In this document: positions 33,525 through 41,772 of the stretch, piece by piece | Numbering within the stretch: position 1 is the stretch's first letter | Layout: the number at the start of each line of letters is the position of its first letter | Assembly (NCBI GenBank): GCA_945861875.1 | Contig: CAMAWC010000001.1 | Span: 1-41,804 of the forward strand | Reading direction: 5' to 3' | Source of the DNA: Bordetella parapertussis | Lineage (GTDB): Bacteria; Pseudomonadota; Gammaproteobacteria; Burkholderiales; SG8-39 | DNA: 41,804 nt | Made by a program: the position numbers and the translations under genes | The notes under the pieces: model-generated | What the model saw: only the letters and a program-made list of their open reading frames with translations | Databases searched by the model: none | What the model was told of the DNA's origin: nothing

Positions 33525-35501
33525 CTATGCGCCGCCGGGCGTGCCAACGACCGTCGGCTCGGCAAAGCGATAGCAATTACGTCCCGACTCCTTGGCGCGG
33601 TACATCGCCGTATCCGCCGCCTTGAGCAGTGCGTCCGGGTCATCTCCATTGGCCGTATGTTGCGCGATGCCGATGCTGCATTCGATGCGCAGCGATTTTC
33701 CCTCAATCAGGATCGGCAGTGCCAGCGAGTCGATGATTTTCTGCGCCACCAGGGCGGCGTCCTGCACCTGGTGCAATTCGGAGAGCACGATGACGAACTC
33801 GTCGCCACCCATGCGCGAAACGGTGTCAACCGCGCGCACACAGGATTTGAGGCGCCGCGCCGACTCGCGCAACACTTCATCCCCGAGGCGGTGGCCATGG
33901 TTGTCGTTGATGTGCTTGAACCGGTCCAGGTCCAGCACCATCAATGCCACCAGGCTCTGGTTGCGCCGCGCCAGGCTGAGCGCCTGGTTCATGCGATCCT
34001 CGAGCAGGCGCCGGTTGGGCAATTCGGTAAGCGGGTCGTGATTGGCGAGAAACTCGGCGCGCGCCTGGTTGCGCCTGAGGTCGGTGATGTCGGTGCGCAC
34101 GCTGACGATGCCGCCCTCTGCGGTGCGCCTGTCGCGCGCCTGGATCCAGCGTCCGTCGACGAACTCCTGGATGAAGTCGCCATCGAGTTGATGGTGGCGG
34201 CGCAGGCGCTCGGCCACCCAGGCCTCGGCATCCCCGCCATACTCGGCGGGCACCGGCTCGCCGCGCGCAAGCGCGTTACGCACCAACTGCTCAAACGACA
34301 TGCCCTTCGCCTGCTCGAAGGTGACGGCCTCGCCGACCCCGTCGAGGTACTTGCGGTTGCACAACACCAGCCGGTCCTCGCGATCGAAAATGGCAAAGGC
34401 GTCCGGGATGCTCTCGATTGCATCGACGATGATGGAATTGGCCCGCCTGAGCTCTTGCTCGGCCTCGCGGCGTTTTGTCACATCGGCGAAAATCCACACG
34501 TTGCCACGCGTCACATCGTCCTTGTCGAGGGGGCGTCCGGCAAAGCGGCACCAGATTGGCGTACCGTCACGACGGAAGAACTCCAGTTCCTCGTCATGCA
34601 AGCCGTTCGATTTCAGGTTGGCATCGATGCGTTGCTTGGTTTCCGCCCAGACCGCGTCGGACTGGTAAAACGAGCGCGTCGAACGCCCGGCCAGTTCGCC
34701 CGGCGCAAAGCCGAACATTTCCTCCATGCGCCGGTTGCAGCTGAGGACGCGCCGCTCGCGCACAAAGGCGATGCCCACCGGCGCGGTGTCCAGAATGACC
34801 TTTTGCTCGAGAAAAGCCTGCTGCATTTGCGCCTCGATACGTCGCAGCTCTTCGGCGGTATCCTCCTTCTCAAAGCGCGTCACCAGCGATTCCTGGATGG
34901 CTTTGTGCAGGCGCAAAAACAGGCTGGCGCAGGCGGGAAAACTCAGCGCAATCAGCGCGGCGGCATAGGTGTAGATCTCCTCCCCGGTCAAGACCAGCCG
35001 GATGAACAAGGCGAGGAGGATGGTGCCGACCAGCGCGACAAAACTCATCTTGCTCGCCTGCACCGCACCGGCGCCGCCGATGGCCACGCTGGCCACGACA
35101 AAAACCAGCAGCATCTGGTGCGGCACGCTGTGCGCGGGAAACAAAACAAGCGCCAGCGCGGACCAGACCAGCGCGTTTAAAAATGCTCCCACAGCAGAAC
35201 GGATTTCCCACCCGCGCGCGTCACCGGGAAGATTGACCGCATCGCGATAGTGTTGACAAAGGACCCAGCGTCCGGCGCATACCAGCAGCATCGCCGCGAA
35301 CCATCCGGCAAGAAGGACGCCCTGCACCGCGCCGCGCAGCGCGTAAGCCAGCAAAGCGGCACACAGCAGGTGCAACAGGATGCTGAACGGCACCGCGGCG
35401 TAAAGAATGCGCACGCGTTCGGTGTCCACCCTGTCCGCAAGACTGCGCGGGGCACCGCCCGGCACGCCGCGCATGGCAGCCTGTGCCTGCACTGCGCTCA
35501 C
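33525..35501 (-). CDS. Membrane PAS-GGDEF diguanylate cyclase
   Basis: Makes cyclic di-GMP from two GTP. The 658-aa protein has about six N-terminal transmembrane helices (about 28-200), a coiled stretch, two PAS domains (about 235-350, QKVILDTAPVGIAFVRERRVLSCNRRMEEMFG; and about 365-480, SIIVDAIESIPDAFAIFDREDRLVLCNRKYLDGVG) and a GGDEF domain (about 490-650). The active-site GGDEF is intact at about 564-568, and RAVD nine residues before it is an I-site for product inhibition. There is no EAL domain. It lies 35 bases downstream of the thioredoxin gene and five bases before DUF1499. Confidence 0.93.
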   Translation of the reverse strand: MSAVQAQAAMRGVPGGAPRSLADRVDTERVRILYAAVPFSILLHLLCAALLAYALRGAVQGVLLAGWFAAMLLVCAGRWVLCQHYRDAVNLPGDARGWEIRSAVGAFLNALVWSALALVLFPAHSVPHQMLLVFVVASVAIGGAGAVQASKMSFVALVGTILLALFIRLVLTGEEIYTYAAALIALSFPACASLFLRLHKAIQESLVTRFEKEDTAEELRRIEAQMQQAFLEQKVILDTAPVGIAFVRERRVLSCNRRMEEMFGFAPGELAGRSTRSFYQSDAVWAETKQRIDANLKSNGLHDEELEFFRRDGTPIWCRFAGRPLDKDDVTRGNVWIFADVTKRREAEQELRRANSIIVDAIESIPDAFAIFDREDRLVLCNRKYLDGVGEAVTFEQAKGMSFEQLVRNALARGEPVPAEYGGDAEAWVAERLRRHHQLDGDFIQEFVDGRWIQARDRRTAEGGIVSVRTDITDLRRNQARAEFLANHDPLTELPNRRLLEDRMNQALSLARRNQSLVALMVLDLDRFKHINDNHGHRLGDEVLRESARRLKSCVRAVDTVSRMGGDEFVIVLSELHQVQDAALVAQKIIDSLALPILIEGKSLRIECSIGIAQHTANGDDPDALLKAADTAMYRAKESGRNCYRFAEPTVVGTPGGA

Positions 35502-35536
35502 CCTGCGTCCTGCGGCGGCTTGCTGCGAGTCATGCG

Positions 35537-35908
35537 CTATCCCGGCGCTTGCTGCTGCTGGGCTATTTCAAGATGCACCTTGGCCATGTCAATCGCCTTG
35601 GCCTGTGCCAGCACCTGATCGAGGGCAGAGCCAGGTAACGCCCCCGCCTCGGAAAACAACACCACCTTTTCGCGAAAAATCATCAGGGTCGGAATGGAGC
35701 GGATATTGAACGCGGCGGCGACCTCCTGCTCCTGCTCGGTGTTGAGCTTGGCAAACACCACCTCCGGATGCTTTTCCGACGCCGCTTCGTAGGTCGGGGC
35801 GAAAGCCCTGCACGGACCGCACCAGGGCGCCCAGAAGTCGACCACCACCATGTCGTTTCCCGTCACCACCTGCTCGAAATTCTCTTTGTTCAGCTCTACC
35901 GTGGCCAC
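35537..35908 (-). CDS. trxA: Thioredoxin
   Basis: A 123-aa cytoplasmic thioredoxin with the active site WCGPC (about 30-34), VVVDFWAPWCGPCRAFAPTYE, a conserved cis-Pro in RSIPTLMIF and a Gly-rich C-terminal helix. It starts at a GTG (VATVELNKENFEQ) behind a good ribosome-binding site (AGGGAGCGGCGC). It has a C-terminal extension of about 15 residues (MAKVHLEIAQQQQAPG) beyond the standard fold, as in some betaproteobacterial thioredoxins. It is transcribed toward the diguanylate cyclase gene and is divergent from gluQ. Confidence 0.93.
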   Translation of the reverse strand: MATVELNKENFEQVVTGNDMVVVDFWAPWCGPCRAFAPTYEAASEKHPEVVFAKLNTEQEQEVAAAFNIRSIPTLMIFREKVVLFSEAGALPGSALDQVLAQAKAIDMAKVHLEIAQQQQAPG

Positions 35909-36064
35909 GCGCCGCTCCCTGTATAAATGAGGTCGCCCAGTATGCGCGAATCGCCTATTGGCCGCAATTGTGACTCCCAGCATTGCGACGCCCGCCAACA
36001 CGACAAAAGTCGACCCGCCATGGCACGGCTTGCCAAGCCCGCAGATGGCACCGAGAATGCCGCA

Positions 36065-36961
36065 ATGCTTCTTTATCGCGGGCGTTTCGCGCCCTCCCCC
36101 ACCGGACCGCTGCACTTTGGCTCGCTTGTCGCCGCGGTGGGCAGCTATCTCGAAGCGCGCACCCAGGGCGGGCAGTGGCTGGTGCGCATGGAAGACCTTG
36201 ACCGCGCGCGCGAGCAGCCCGGTGCCGCCGACGCGATCCTGTCCGCGCTCGAAGCGCACGGCTTTGCCTGGGACGGCGCGCCGCTCTGCCAGAGCAGGCG
36301 CAGCGCACGCTACCAGGCGGCACTCGATTCGCTGCAGACGGCGGGGTACACCTATGCCTGCGCCTGCTCACGCCGCGAAATCGCCGACAGCCTTGCCGGA
36401 ACGGACAACACGCCAATCTATCCTGGCACCTGCCGCCACGGCCTCGCGCCGGGCAAAACGGCGCGCGCCGTACGCGTCCTGGTCGGCGAGGCTTGCATCG
36501 AATTTGACGACGCGATACAGGGGCATATTGGCCAGGACCTCGCGCGCGAAACCGGCGATTTTGTCTTGCACCGCGCCGACGGGTTTTTCGCCTACCAGCT
36601 TGCGGTGGTAGTCGATGACGCCGAACAAGGCATTACCGATGTGGTGCGCGGCACCGACCTCCTTGACTCGACGCCACGGCAGATTTTTTTGCAGCACTTG
36701 CTCGGCTTGCCGACGCCGCGCTACGCCCACCTGCCGCTCGCCCTGAATGCCGCCGGCGAGAAACTGTCCAAGCAGACGCACGCGGCGGCGCTCGACAACC
36801 AGCGGCCCTCAGCCAATCTCAGCGCCGCACTGGTTTTCCTTGGGCAGCCGGCGCCGGCCGCGTTGGCCTCAGCAAGTGTCGGCGCGGTATGGGATTGGGC
36901 GTTGGCAAACTGGAACCTGGAGCACGTGCCAAAAAACAATGTCGTTGCCGCAGACTTTTGA
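36065..36961 (+). CDS. gluQ: Glutamyl-Q tRNA(Asp) synthetase
   Basis: Attaches glutamate to queuosine in the anticodon of tRNA(Asp). The 298-aa protein is a truncated GluRS-like enzyme: RFAPSPTGPLHFGSLVAAVGSYLEAR (HIGH-like, about 6-32), the zinc ligands CACSRREI...YPGTC, GDFVLHRADGFFAYQLAVVVDDAEQGITDVVRG, and KLSKQTH (KMSKS-like). It lacks the anticodon-binding domain, as expected. ATG 36065 is preceded by GAGAATGCCGC. Confidence 0.95.
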   Translation: MLLYRGRFAPSPTGPLHFGSLVAAVGSYLEARTQGGQWLVRMEDLDRAREQPGAADAILSALEAHGFAWDGAPLCQSRRSARYQAALDSLQTAGYTYACACSRREIADSLAGTDNTPIYPGTCRHGLAPGKTARAVRVLVGEACIEFDDAIQGHIGQDLARETGDFVLHRADGFFAYQLAVVVDDAEQGITDVVRGTDLLDSTPRQIFLQHLLGLPTPRYAHLPLALNAAGEKLSKQTHAAALDNQRPSANLSAALVFLGQPAPAALASASVGAVWDWALANWNLEHVPKNNVVAADF

Positions 36962-37034
36962 TTGGGCCGGCATCAACGAACCGCACTTCGCCCGACTAAC
37001 ACACCGACAACCACCCGGGGAATACTTGACCGCC

Positions 37035-37430
37035 ATGACACTGCCCAATGAAGTTTCGTTTCTCGACACCGCCGGCCGGCTGCTGCTGGTAATTTCATTT
37101 CTTGTCGCCGGACTTGGCAATCTCACACGCGAGCGCGTTCTCGACCACGTTGCGCGCATGGCCGCCAACGGCATGCCCATGGCAAACACCGCGTTCTGGT
37201 GCGGCATCATCCTGCAATTTACCGGTTGCGCCCTGCTGCTCGCCGGCTGGCACGCCGACATCGGTGCGCTGTGCCTGATCGCGTTCACCGTCACGGCAAC
37301 GGCCATTTTTCACCGCTTCTGGCGGGTTGCCGATCCGCTGAAGCGCAATATCGGCCGCCTGATGTTCCTCAACAACATCGCCATCACCGGCGGACTGCTG
37401 TTGCTTCTGGTCAATATGCAAAAGGGCTGA
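37035..37430 (+). CDS. DoxX-like membrane protein
   Basis: A 131-aa protein with four hydrophobic segments: LDTAGRLLLVISFLVAGLGNL, ANTAFWCGIILQFTGCALLLAG, IGALCLIAFTVTATAIFHRFW and LFLNNIAITGGLLLLLV. The pattern and FHRFW..D are those of the DoxX-like family (some members take part in thiosulfate oxidation; most are uncharacterised). The ATG at 37035 has only a weak ribosome-binding site, so the start is uncertain. It follows gluQ after 73 bases and converges on the EamA genes. Confidence 0.8.
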   Translation: MTLPNEVSFLDTAGRLLLVISFLVAGLGNLTRERVLDHVARMAANGMPMANTAFWCGIILQFTGCALLLAGWHADIGALCLIAFTVTATAIFHRFWRVADPLKRNIGRLMFLNNIAITGGLLLLLVNMQKG

Positions 37431-37431
37431 T

Positions 37432-37466
37432 GGCTGGAAACCCTTGCAGGGCACGGCTTTCCAGCC
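37432..37466 (+). repeat. 35-bp palindromic element, copy C
   Basis: GGCTGGAAA, 14 variable bases, GGCTTTCCAGCC, immediately after the DoxX stop and before the end of the convergent EamA gene. Same spacing as copies A and B, with a small inner stem (CCCT/AGGG). Confidence 0.8.
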
Positions 37467-37485
37467 GGTTCACACAATGCGCGGC

Positions 37486-38385
37486 TCAGGACTTGCGTCG
37501 CGGCGGCAGCATCACGGTGGCAAGGGCGGCAAGCACCAGCACCAGGGCGGCGAAATCCTGCCAGTGCGGCTTTTCGTCCAGCAGGACCATGCCGCTGAAC
37601 ACCCCCACCACCGGTGTCATCAGGTTCGACAGCGATGAAACACCGACCGGCGCGATGAGCGCAATCTTGACAAACGCCCAGTAGCAAAAAATAAAGCCGA
37701 TGAGCATGTTGTAGATGGTGCCCGCGAGTGGCCATGGCGAGAGCAGGCGCAGGTCGAAACTGCCCGGCTCCATGAACACCGCGCCAAGCACGACGGGTAC
37801 GGCACCGATGAGCATCTGCCATGCAATATAAGGCGTGATGTGCATGTCCACCGGCCAGCGTTTCATCACCACCACGCCCAGCGCCCAGATAATCGCCGCG
37901 CTGATCATCAACAAGGCGCCCAGCGGGGCGCGTTCGAGCGCGGCAAATTCGGTGGAAAACAACAGCAACATTCCCCCCATACCCAGCGCCACGCCGGTGA
38001 TGCGGCGGCGCGTGAGTTTTTCGCCGAGCAGCCAGGCCGAGAACAGCACGCCCCACACCGGCATGGTGTAGGCAAGAATTGCCGCGCGGCCCGAGGCCAT
38101 CATCGGAATGGCGTAAACGGCGAGGATATTCCAGCAACTCATGTTAAGCACCGCGATCACAATCAAGCGCCCCCATTGCCCAGTCGGCACGCGCATGCTT
38201 TGCCCGCTGCGCCAGGAAATGAGGAACATGCCGGCCACGCCGGCGAAAAAGCACCAGCTGCGAAAATGCAGCGGCGCGATTTCGACCAGGGTGATTTTCA
38301 GGATCGGCCAGTTGATGCCCCAAAGGAAGGTCAACAGGACAAGCAGGCCGATGGCCTCGCGCGGAAACGTGGTGTGGCTGCTCAT
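37486..38385 (-). CDS. EamA/DMT-family transporter
   Basis: A 299-aa inner-membrane protein with ten predicted helices in two EamA repeats: FPREAIGLLVLLTFLWGINWPILKITL at the start and VVGVFSGMVLLDEKPHWQDFAALVLVL in the second half. It is a drug/metabolite exporter of unknown substrate. The ATG at 38385 overlaps the stop of the upstream EamA gene by four bases. The two proteins are alike along their length (AILAYTMPVWGVLFSAWLLGE vs AILGFTMPLWAVLFGAWMLGE), which marks a tandem duplication. Confidence 0.9.
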   Translation of the reverse strand: MSSHTTFPREAIGLLVLLTFLWGINWPILKITLVEIAPLHFRSWCFFAGVAGMFLISWRSGQSMRVPTGQWGRLIVIAVLNMSCWNILAVYAIPMMASGRAAILAYTMPVWGVLFSAWLLGEKLTRRRITGVALGMGGMLLLFSTEFAALERAPLGALLMISAAIIWALGVVVMKRWPVDMHITPYIAWQMLIGAVPVVLGAVFMEPGSFDLRLLSPWPLAGTIYNMLIGFIFCYWAFVKIALIAPVGVSSLSNLMTPVVGVFSGMVLLDEKPHWQDFAALVLVLAALATVMLPPRRKS

Positions 38386-39323
38386 CGTTTTGCGCCCTCG
38401 GCTGGCGCGGCCTGTTCCGCCGCGCCACCGGTGTTTTTCGGCCGCAGCACGATGTAAAGCGCGGCCATCACCAACAGCAGTGCGGCGTAGTCCTGCCATT
38501 GCGGTGTTTCACCCAACACCAGCATGCCCGAAAACACACCCACCGGGGCGACGCCCAGAATGGCCAATGACGCCAGGCCGGCCGGGGCTACGGCGATCAG
38601 CCTGACCCAGGCCCAGTGGCAAAAAATGAAGGCGATAAAAATGTTGTAGGCAAGTCCGGTGAGGGCCGGAATGGAAACCGCGTGCAGGCTGTCGGCATTG
38701 AACAACAACGCGCCAACCAGCATGGGCACCCCGCCGAGGGAGAACTGCCATGCGGTGAACGCCGTGGCCGGCATGCGCACCGGCCAGCGTTTCATGATGA
38801 TGGTGCCCACCGCCCATGACAGCGCGGCGCCCAGCATGGCAAGGGTGCCGATGGGCGCCGCTTGCACCTGGGCGATTTCACTGGAGAAGAGCAGCGCCAG
38901 GGCCACCATGCCCAGGGCGAGGCCGGCCGCGCGCCGGGCCGTGATGCGCTCGCCCAGCATCCAGGCGCCGAACAGCACCGCCCACAAAGGCATGGTAAAG
39001 CCCAGGATCGCCGCCCGCCCGGAATTGAGCAGGCTCACACCGTAGGCGCCGAGCAGGTGCCAGCCGGTGATATTGAACAGCGCACATAACAGCAATGCCG
39101 GCCAGGCACCGCGCGGCACGGCCAGCGACTGGCGCGAGGCAATGGCGATGGCAAACAGGCCGGTGGCGCCGCCGTAGACACAGGCGGCGCGAAAACTAAG
39201 GACCGGAATTTCGTTGACCGCGAGCTTGATCATCGGCCAGTTCAGGCCCCAGAACAGGTTGAGCCCGACAACCAGCCATAGTGCGTGGCGCGACAGGCTT
39301 TGCGACGACGCCAGGGGGCTCAT
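38382..39323 (-). CDS. EamA/DMT-family transporter
   Basis: A 313-aa inner-membrane protein with ten helices, beginning MSPLASSQSLSRHALWLVVGLNLFWGLNWP. It contains RAACVYGGATGLFAIAIA, the shared AILGFTMPLWAVLFGAWMLGE and PVGVFSGMLVLGETPQWQDYAALLLV. It is paired with the downstream paralogue, which may mean a heteromeric transporter, as EamA/SMR-type proteins sometimes form pairs, or simply a duplication. Substrate unknown. It is followed by the paralogue in an ATGA overlap. Confidence 0.9.
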   Translation of the reverse strand: MSPLASSQSLSRHALWLVVGLNLFWGLNWPMIKLAVNEIPVLSFRAACVYGGATGLFAIAIASRQSLAVPRGAWPALLLCALFNITGWHLLGAYGVSLLNSGRAAILGFTMPLWAVLFGAWMLGERITARRAAGLALGMVALALLFSSEIAQVQAAPIGTLAMLGAALSWAVGTIIMKRWPVRMPATAFTAWQFSLGGVPMLVGALLFNADSLHAVSIPALTGLAYNIFIAFIFCHWAWVRLIAVAPAGLASLAILGVAPVGVFSGMLVLGETPQWQDYAALLLVMAALYIVLRPKNTGGAAEQAAPAEGAKR

Positions 39324-39398
39324 GCGAACATGTCCACGCCAACACGCCCGCCCGCGGTGGCGGGGATGCCGGTGGCGGCGCGCGTGGCGTGCGCTGCG

Positions 39399-39833
39399 CT
39401 ACGCAAGCAGCGGCTCTAGCGCCAGGCGCAGCGCAGCGGGCAATGCGGCGGGCCGGCTACTCGCGCGCTCGACATAGACGTGCACAAAATGCCCCTGTGC
39501 GGCCGCGACGGCCTCGTCGTTGCGGAACAATCCGATCTCATAGCGCACGCTGCTGGTACCCAGTTTTGCCACGCGCAATCCGGCATGCACCACGTCGGGA
39601 AAACTCACCGGGCTGAAGTACTGGCAGTGCGTCTCCACCGCCAGGCCGATGACCGGACTTTGCTCGATGTCGAGCACGCCGCGCGCGATGAGGTACTGGT
39701 TCACCACCGTGTCGAACCAGGAGTAATAGACGACATTGTTTACGTGCCGGTAGGCATCGTTGTCCATCCAGCGCGTGGTAATGGCGTGAAAGTGCCGGTA
39801 ATCGGCGCGAACATGGGGTTGGAGACGGGACAT
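39399..39833 (-). CDS. Acyl-CoA thioesterase, 4HBT/YbgC-like
   Basis: A 144-aa hotdog-fold protein: FHAITTRWMDNDAYRHVNNVVYYSWFDTVVNQYL (about 15-48) carries the Asp and His-Val-Asn of the 4HBT active site, followed by VETHCQYFSPVSFPDVV and SVRYEIGLF. This is the fold of 4-hydroxybenzoyl-CoA thioesterase and of many short acyl-CoA thioesterases; the acyl substrate is not determinable. It precedes the EamA pair on the same strand by 75 bases. Confidence 0.9.
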   Translation of the reverse strand: MSRLQPHVRADYRHFHAITTRWMDNDAYRHVNNVVYYSWFDTVVNQYLIARGVLDIEQSPVIGLAVETHCQYFSPVSFPDVVHAGLRVAKLGTSSVRYEIGLFRNDEAVAAAQGHFVHVYVERASSRPAALPAALRLALEPLLA

Positions 39834-39937
39834 GACAAAACTGGCCGCAGAACAAGGCGCGAAGCATACCCGAATTTTTCTCGCCTACCCGCGCCGCACG
39901 CCGCCGCTCGACAACCTGCGCCACTGCGGGGCCTTTG

Positions 39938-40831
39938 CTATTTTAAAATTTGCGCCTCGCGCAGGTAGCGCTGCACGCCCGGATGAATCAAGTCCGGACG
40001 CAAGGCCGCGGCGACGGTGTTGGCCGCCGTCGTTTCTTTTGCCTGCGCAAGCCGCGCGGCGATGGCGCCTTCGCCCCGGTGCAGCGCACGTGCAAAACGG
40101 TAGGCGCATTCTTCCGGCCAGTTGGCGCGGGCGATGACAAAAGCCCACGACCCAACCGAAGCGATGGCAGCCGTTTGGCCCGGATAATTTCCGGCAGGAA
40201 CGCTGAGCGGCTTGAGCAGGCTGTGCTTGTTGATTATCTGTTTTGCCTGTGCGGCATCGGGCACAATAAAGCGCGCGCCGCCGGGGCTGCTAGCCACGGT
40301 GGTAAAACCGGGCCAGCCCAGTCCGCCACCCCACAGCGCGGCAACGCGCCCGTCGGAAACCATCTCCGGCCCGTCGCCGGCGCGCTCGAGGTACACCGCC
40401 TGGAAATCCCTGTTCATGTCGAGGCCCAATCCGTCAAGCACGTAGCGTGCGAGAATCACCAGGCCCGAACCCTTTGCGCCAAACGCCACCGGTTTACCCA
40501 GCAAGTCGTTGATGCTGCGTGCCGCACTGTCCGCGCGCGTCACGAACATGCCCGGGGACGAATACATTGCCGCGGCAATGCGCACATCGGCCCGTGGCCG
40601 GCCGATGCCGTTCACCGCCTCGTACAGCGGCTCGCCGGTCACCAGCGCGATATCCAGCTCGCCCGCTTCAATGAGAGGAATATTTTCGGTGCTGCCCTTG
40701 GTGTTGCGCGTCTGCACCGAAAGTGTCGTATCGGTTTCATTGATCGTGTCAGCAAGTGCGGCGCCGTAGAGCGGGAAACCCCCGCCCGGGGTAGCCGTTC
40801 CCAGGGTGATCAGCGTTTTTTCCTCAGTCAT
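39938..40831 (-). CDS. TAXI-family solute-binding protein without signal peptide
   Basis: A 297-aa protein matching the TAXI type of TRAP substrate-binding protein: LITLGTATPGGGFPLYGAALADTIN, VQTRNTKGSTENIPLIEAGELDIALVTGEP and a C-terminal YRFARALH. Such proteins are normally exported and feed a TRAP permease. Here the protein starts directly with the mature part (MTEEKTLITLG), with no hydrophobic leader, and the ATG at 40831 has a good AAGGA ribosome-binding site. An in-frame ATG six codons earlier (40849) adds only HKDLS. No DctQ/DctM permease gene is in the window. Confidence 0.85.
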   Translation of the reverse strand: MTEEKTLITLGTATPGGGFPLYGAALADTINETDTTLSVQTRNTKGSTENIPLIEAGELDIALVTGEPLYEAVNGIGRPRADVRIAAAMYSSPGMFVTRADSAARSINDLLGKPVAFGAKGSGLVILARYVLDGLGLDMNRDFQAVYLERAGDGPEMVSDGRVAALWGGGLGWPGFTTVASSPGGARFIVPDAAQAKQIINKHSLLKPLSVPAGNYPGQTAAIASVGSWAFVIARANWPEECAYRFARALHRGEGAIAARLAQAKETTAANTVAAALRPDLIHPGVQRYLREAQILK

Positions 40832-40884
40832 GCTCAAGTCCTTATGCAAGTTTGCATCCGCCTTGCCGGCACGGGTGTTGTGAC

Positions 40885-41772
40885 TCAGTTGCGCACCACG
40901 ATCGCCACACCCAATGCCGCGAGTGCGAGCCCGAGCAAGGCCTGCGTCGTGAGCGTCTCGCCAAAAACCAGCCAGGCCATGATTGCGGTCACCGGCGGCG
41001 TAAGGTACATCAGGCTGGCAACTTTGGTAACCGCGCCGCGCCGGATGAGCAGGGTAAGCAGTGAAATCGCGCCGATCGAAAGCACCAGCACCAGCCAGGC
41101 GAGCGTAAGCAGCAGCTCGGGCGACCAGCGCACCTCGCGCGTCTCGAACAACAGAGCAAAGGGTGCAAGCGCAATACCGGCCGCGACAAACTGGATCACC
41201 GACCCGGTGCGCAGGTCAAACGGGCCGCAAAATTTCTTCTGGTACAGGGTGCCCAATGTAATGCCGGTGAGAGCCACCAGCGCGAAACCGGCGCTGACCG
41301 GGGTAACACCGGACAAGCTGAGGTTTTGCGTGACCACCAGCGCAACTCCCGCCAAACCAAGCGCAAGTCCCGCCCATTGCCGCAGCGAGACCCGCTCACC
41401 GAGCAACGGCGCCGCGACAAAGGCAGTGAGCACAGGTTGCAGGCCGACGATCAGTGCGATCAACCCGGCTGACATGCCGTTATGGATGGCGGCAAACACG
41501 CCGGCGAGGTAACACCCCTGGATGAGGATGCCGGCAACACCGATGTGGACCGCCTGGCGCGGTGTCGCCGGCCAGGGCGCGCGCCATAGCAAGGCAATAG
41601 GCAACATCAACGCCACGACCACGGCAAAACGCAGCAACAAGAAGGTTGCCGGCTCGACGTAAGCCAAACCCAACTTGCCGCCGATGAAACCGCTCGCCCA
41701 GAGCACCACAAAGGTCCCAGGCATCAGCGTGACCCAGATACCAGCTTGTGCCTTCAGTGTCTTTTCAGTCAT
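40885..41772 (-). CDS. EamA/DMT-family transporter
   Basis: A 295-aa inner-membrane protein with ten helices and two EamA repeats: LMPGTFVVLWASGFIGGKLGLAYVEPATFLLLRF in the first repeat and SLMYLTPPVTAIMAWLVFGETLT in the second. It is more distant from the pair at 37486-39323 than those are from each other. Substrate unknown. It precedes the TAXI gene by 53 bases on the same strand. The start MTEKTLKAQ is near the right edge of the window. Confidence 0.9.
   Translation of the reverse strand: MTEKTLKAQAGIWVTLMPGTFVVLWASGFIGGKLGLAYVEPATFLLLRFAVVVALMLPIALLWRAPWPATPRQAVHIGVAGILIQGCYLAGVFAAIHNGMSAGLIALIVGLQPVLTAFVAAPLLGERVSLRQWAGLALGLAGVALVVTQNLSLSGVTPVSAGFALVALTGITLGTLYQKKFCGPFDLRTGSVIQFVAAGIALAPFALLFETREVRWSPELLLTLAWLVLVLSIGAISLLTLLIRRGAVTKVASLMYLTPPVTAIMAWLVFGETLTTQALLGLALAALGVAIVVRN

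Noticed and set aside
33219..35180. Long plus-strand frame of over 600 codons opposite the diguanylate cyclase gene
   Set aside because: The translation is Arg/Ala/His-rich with no domain; the minus strand has clear PAS and GGDEF motifs.
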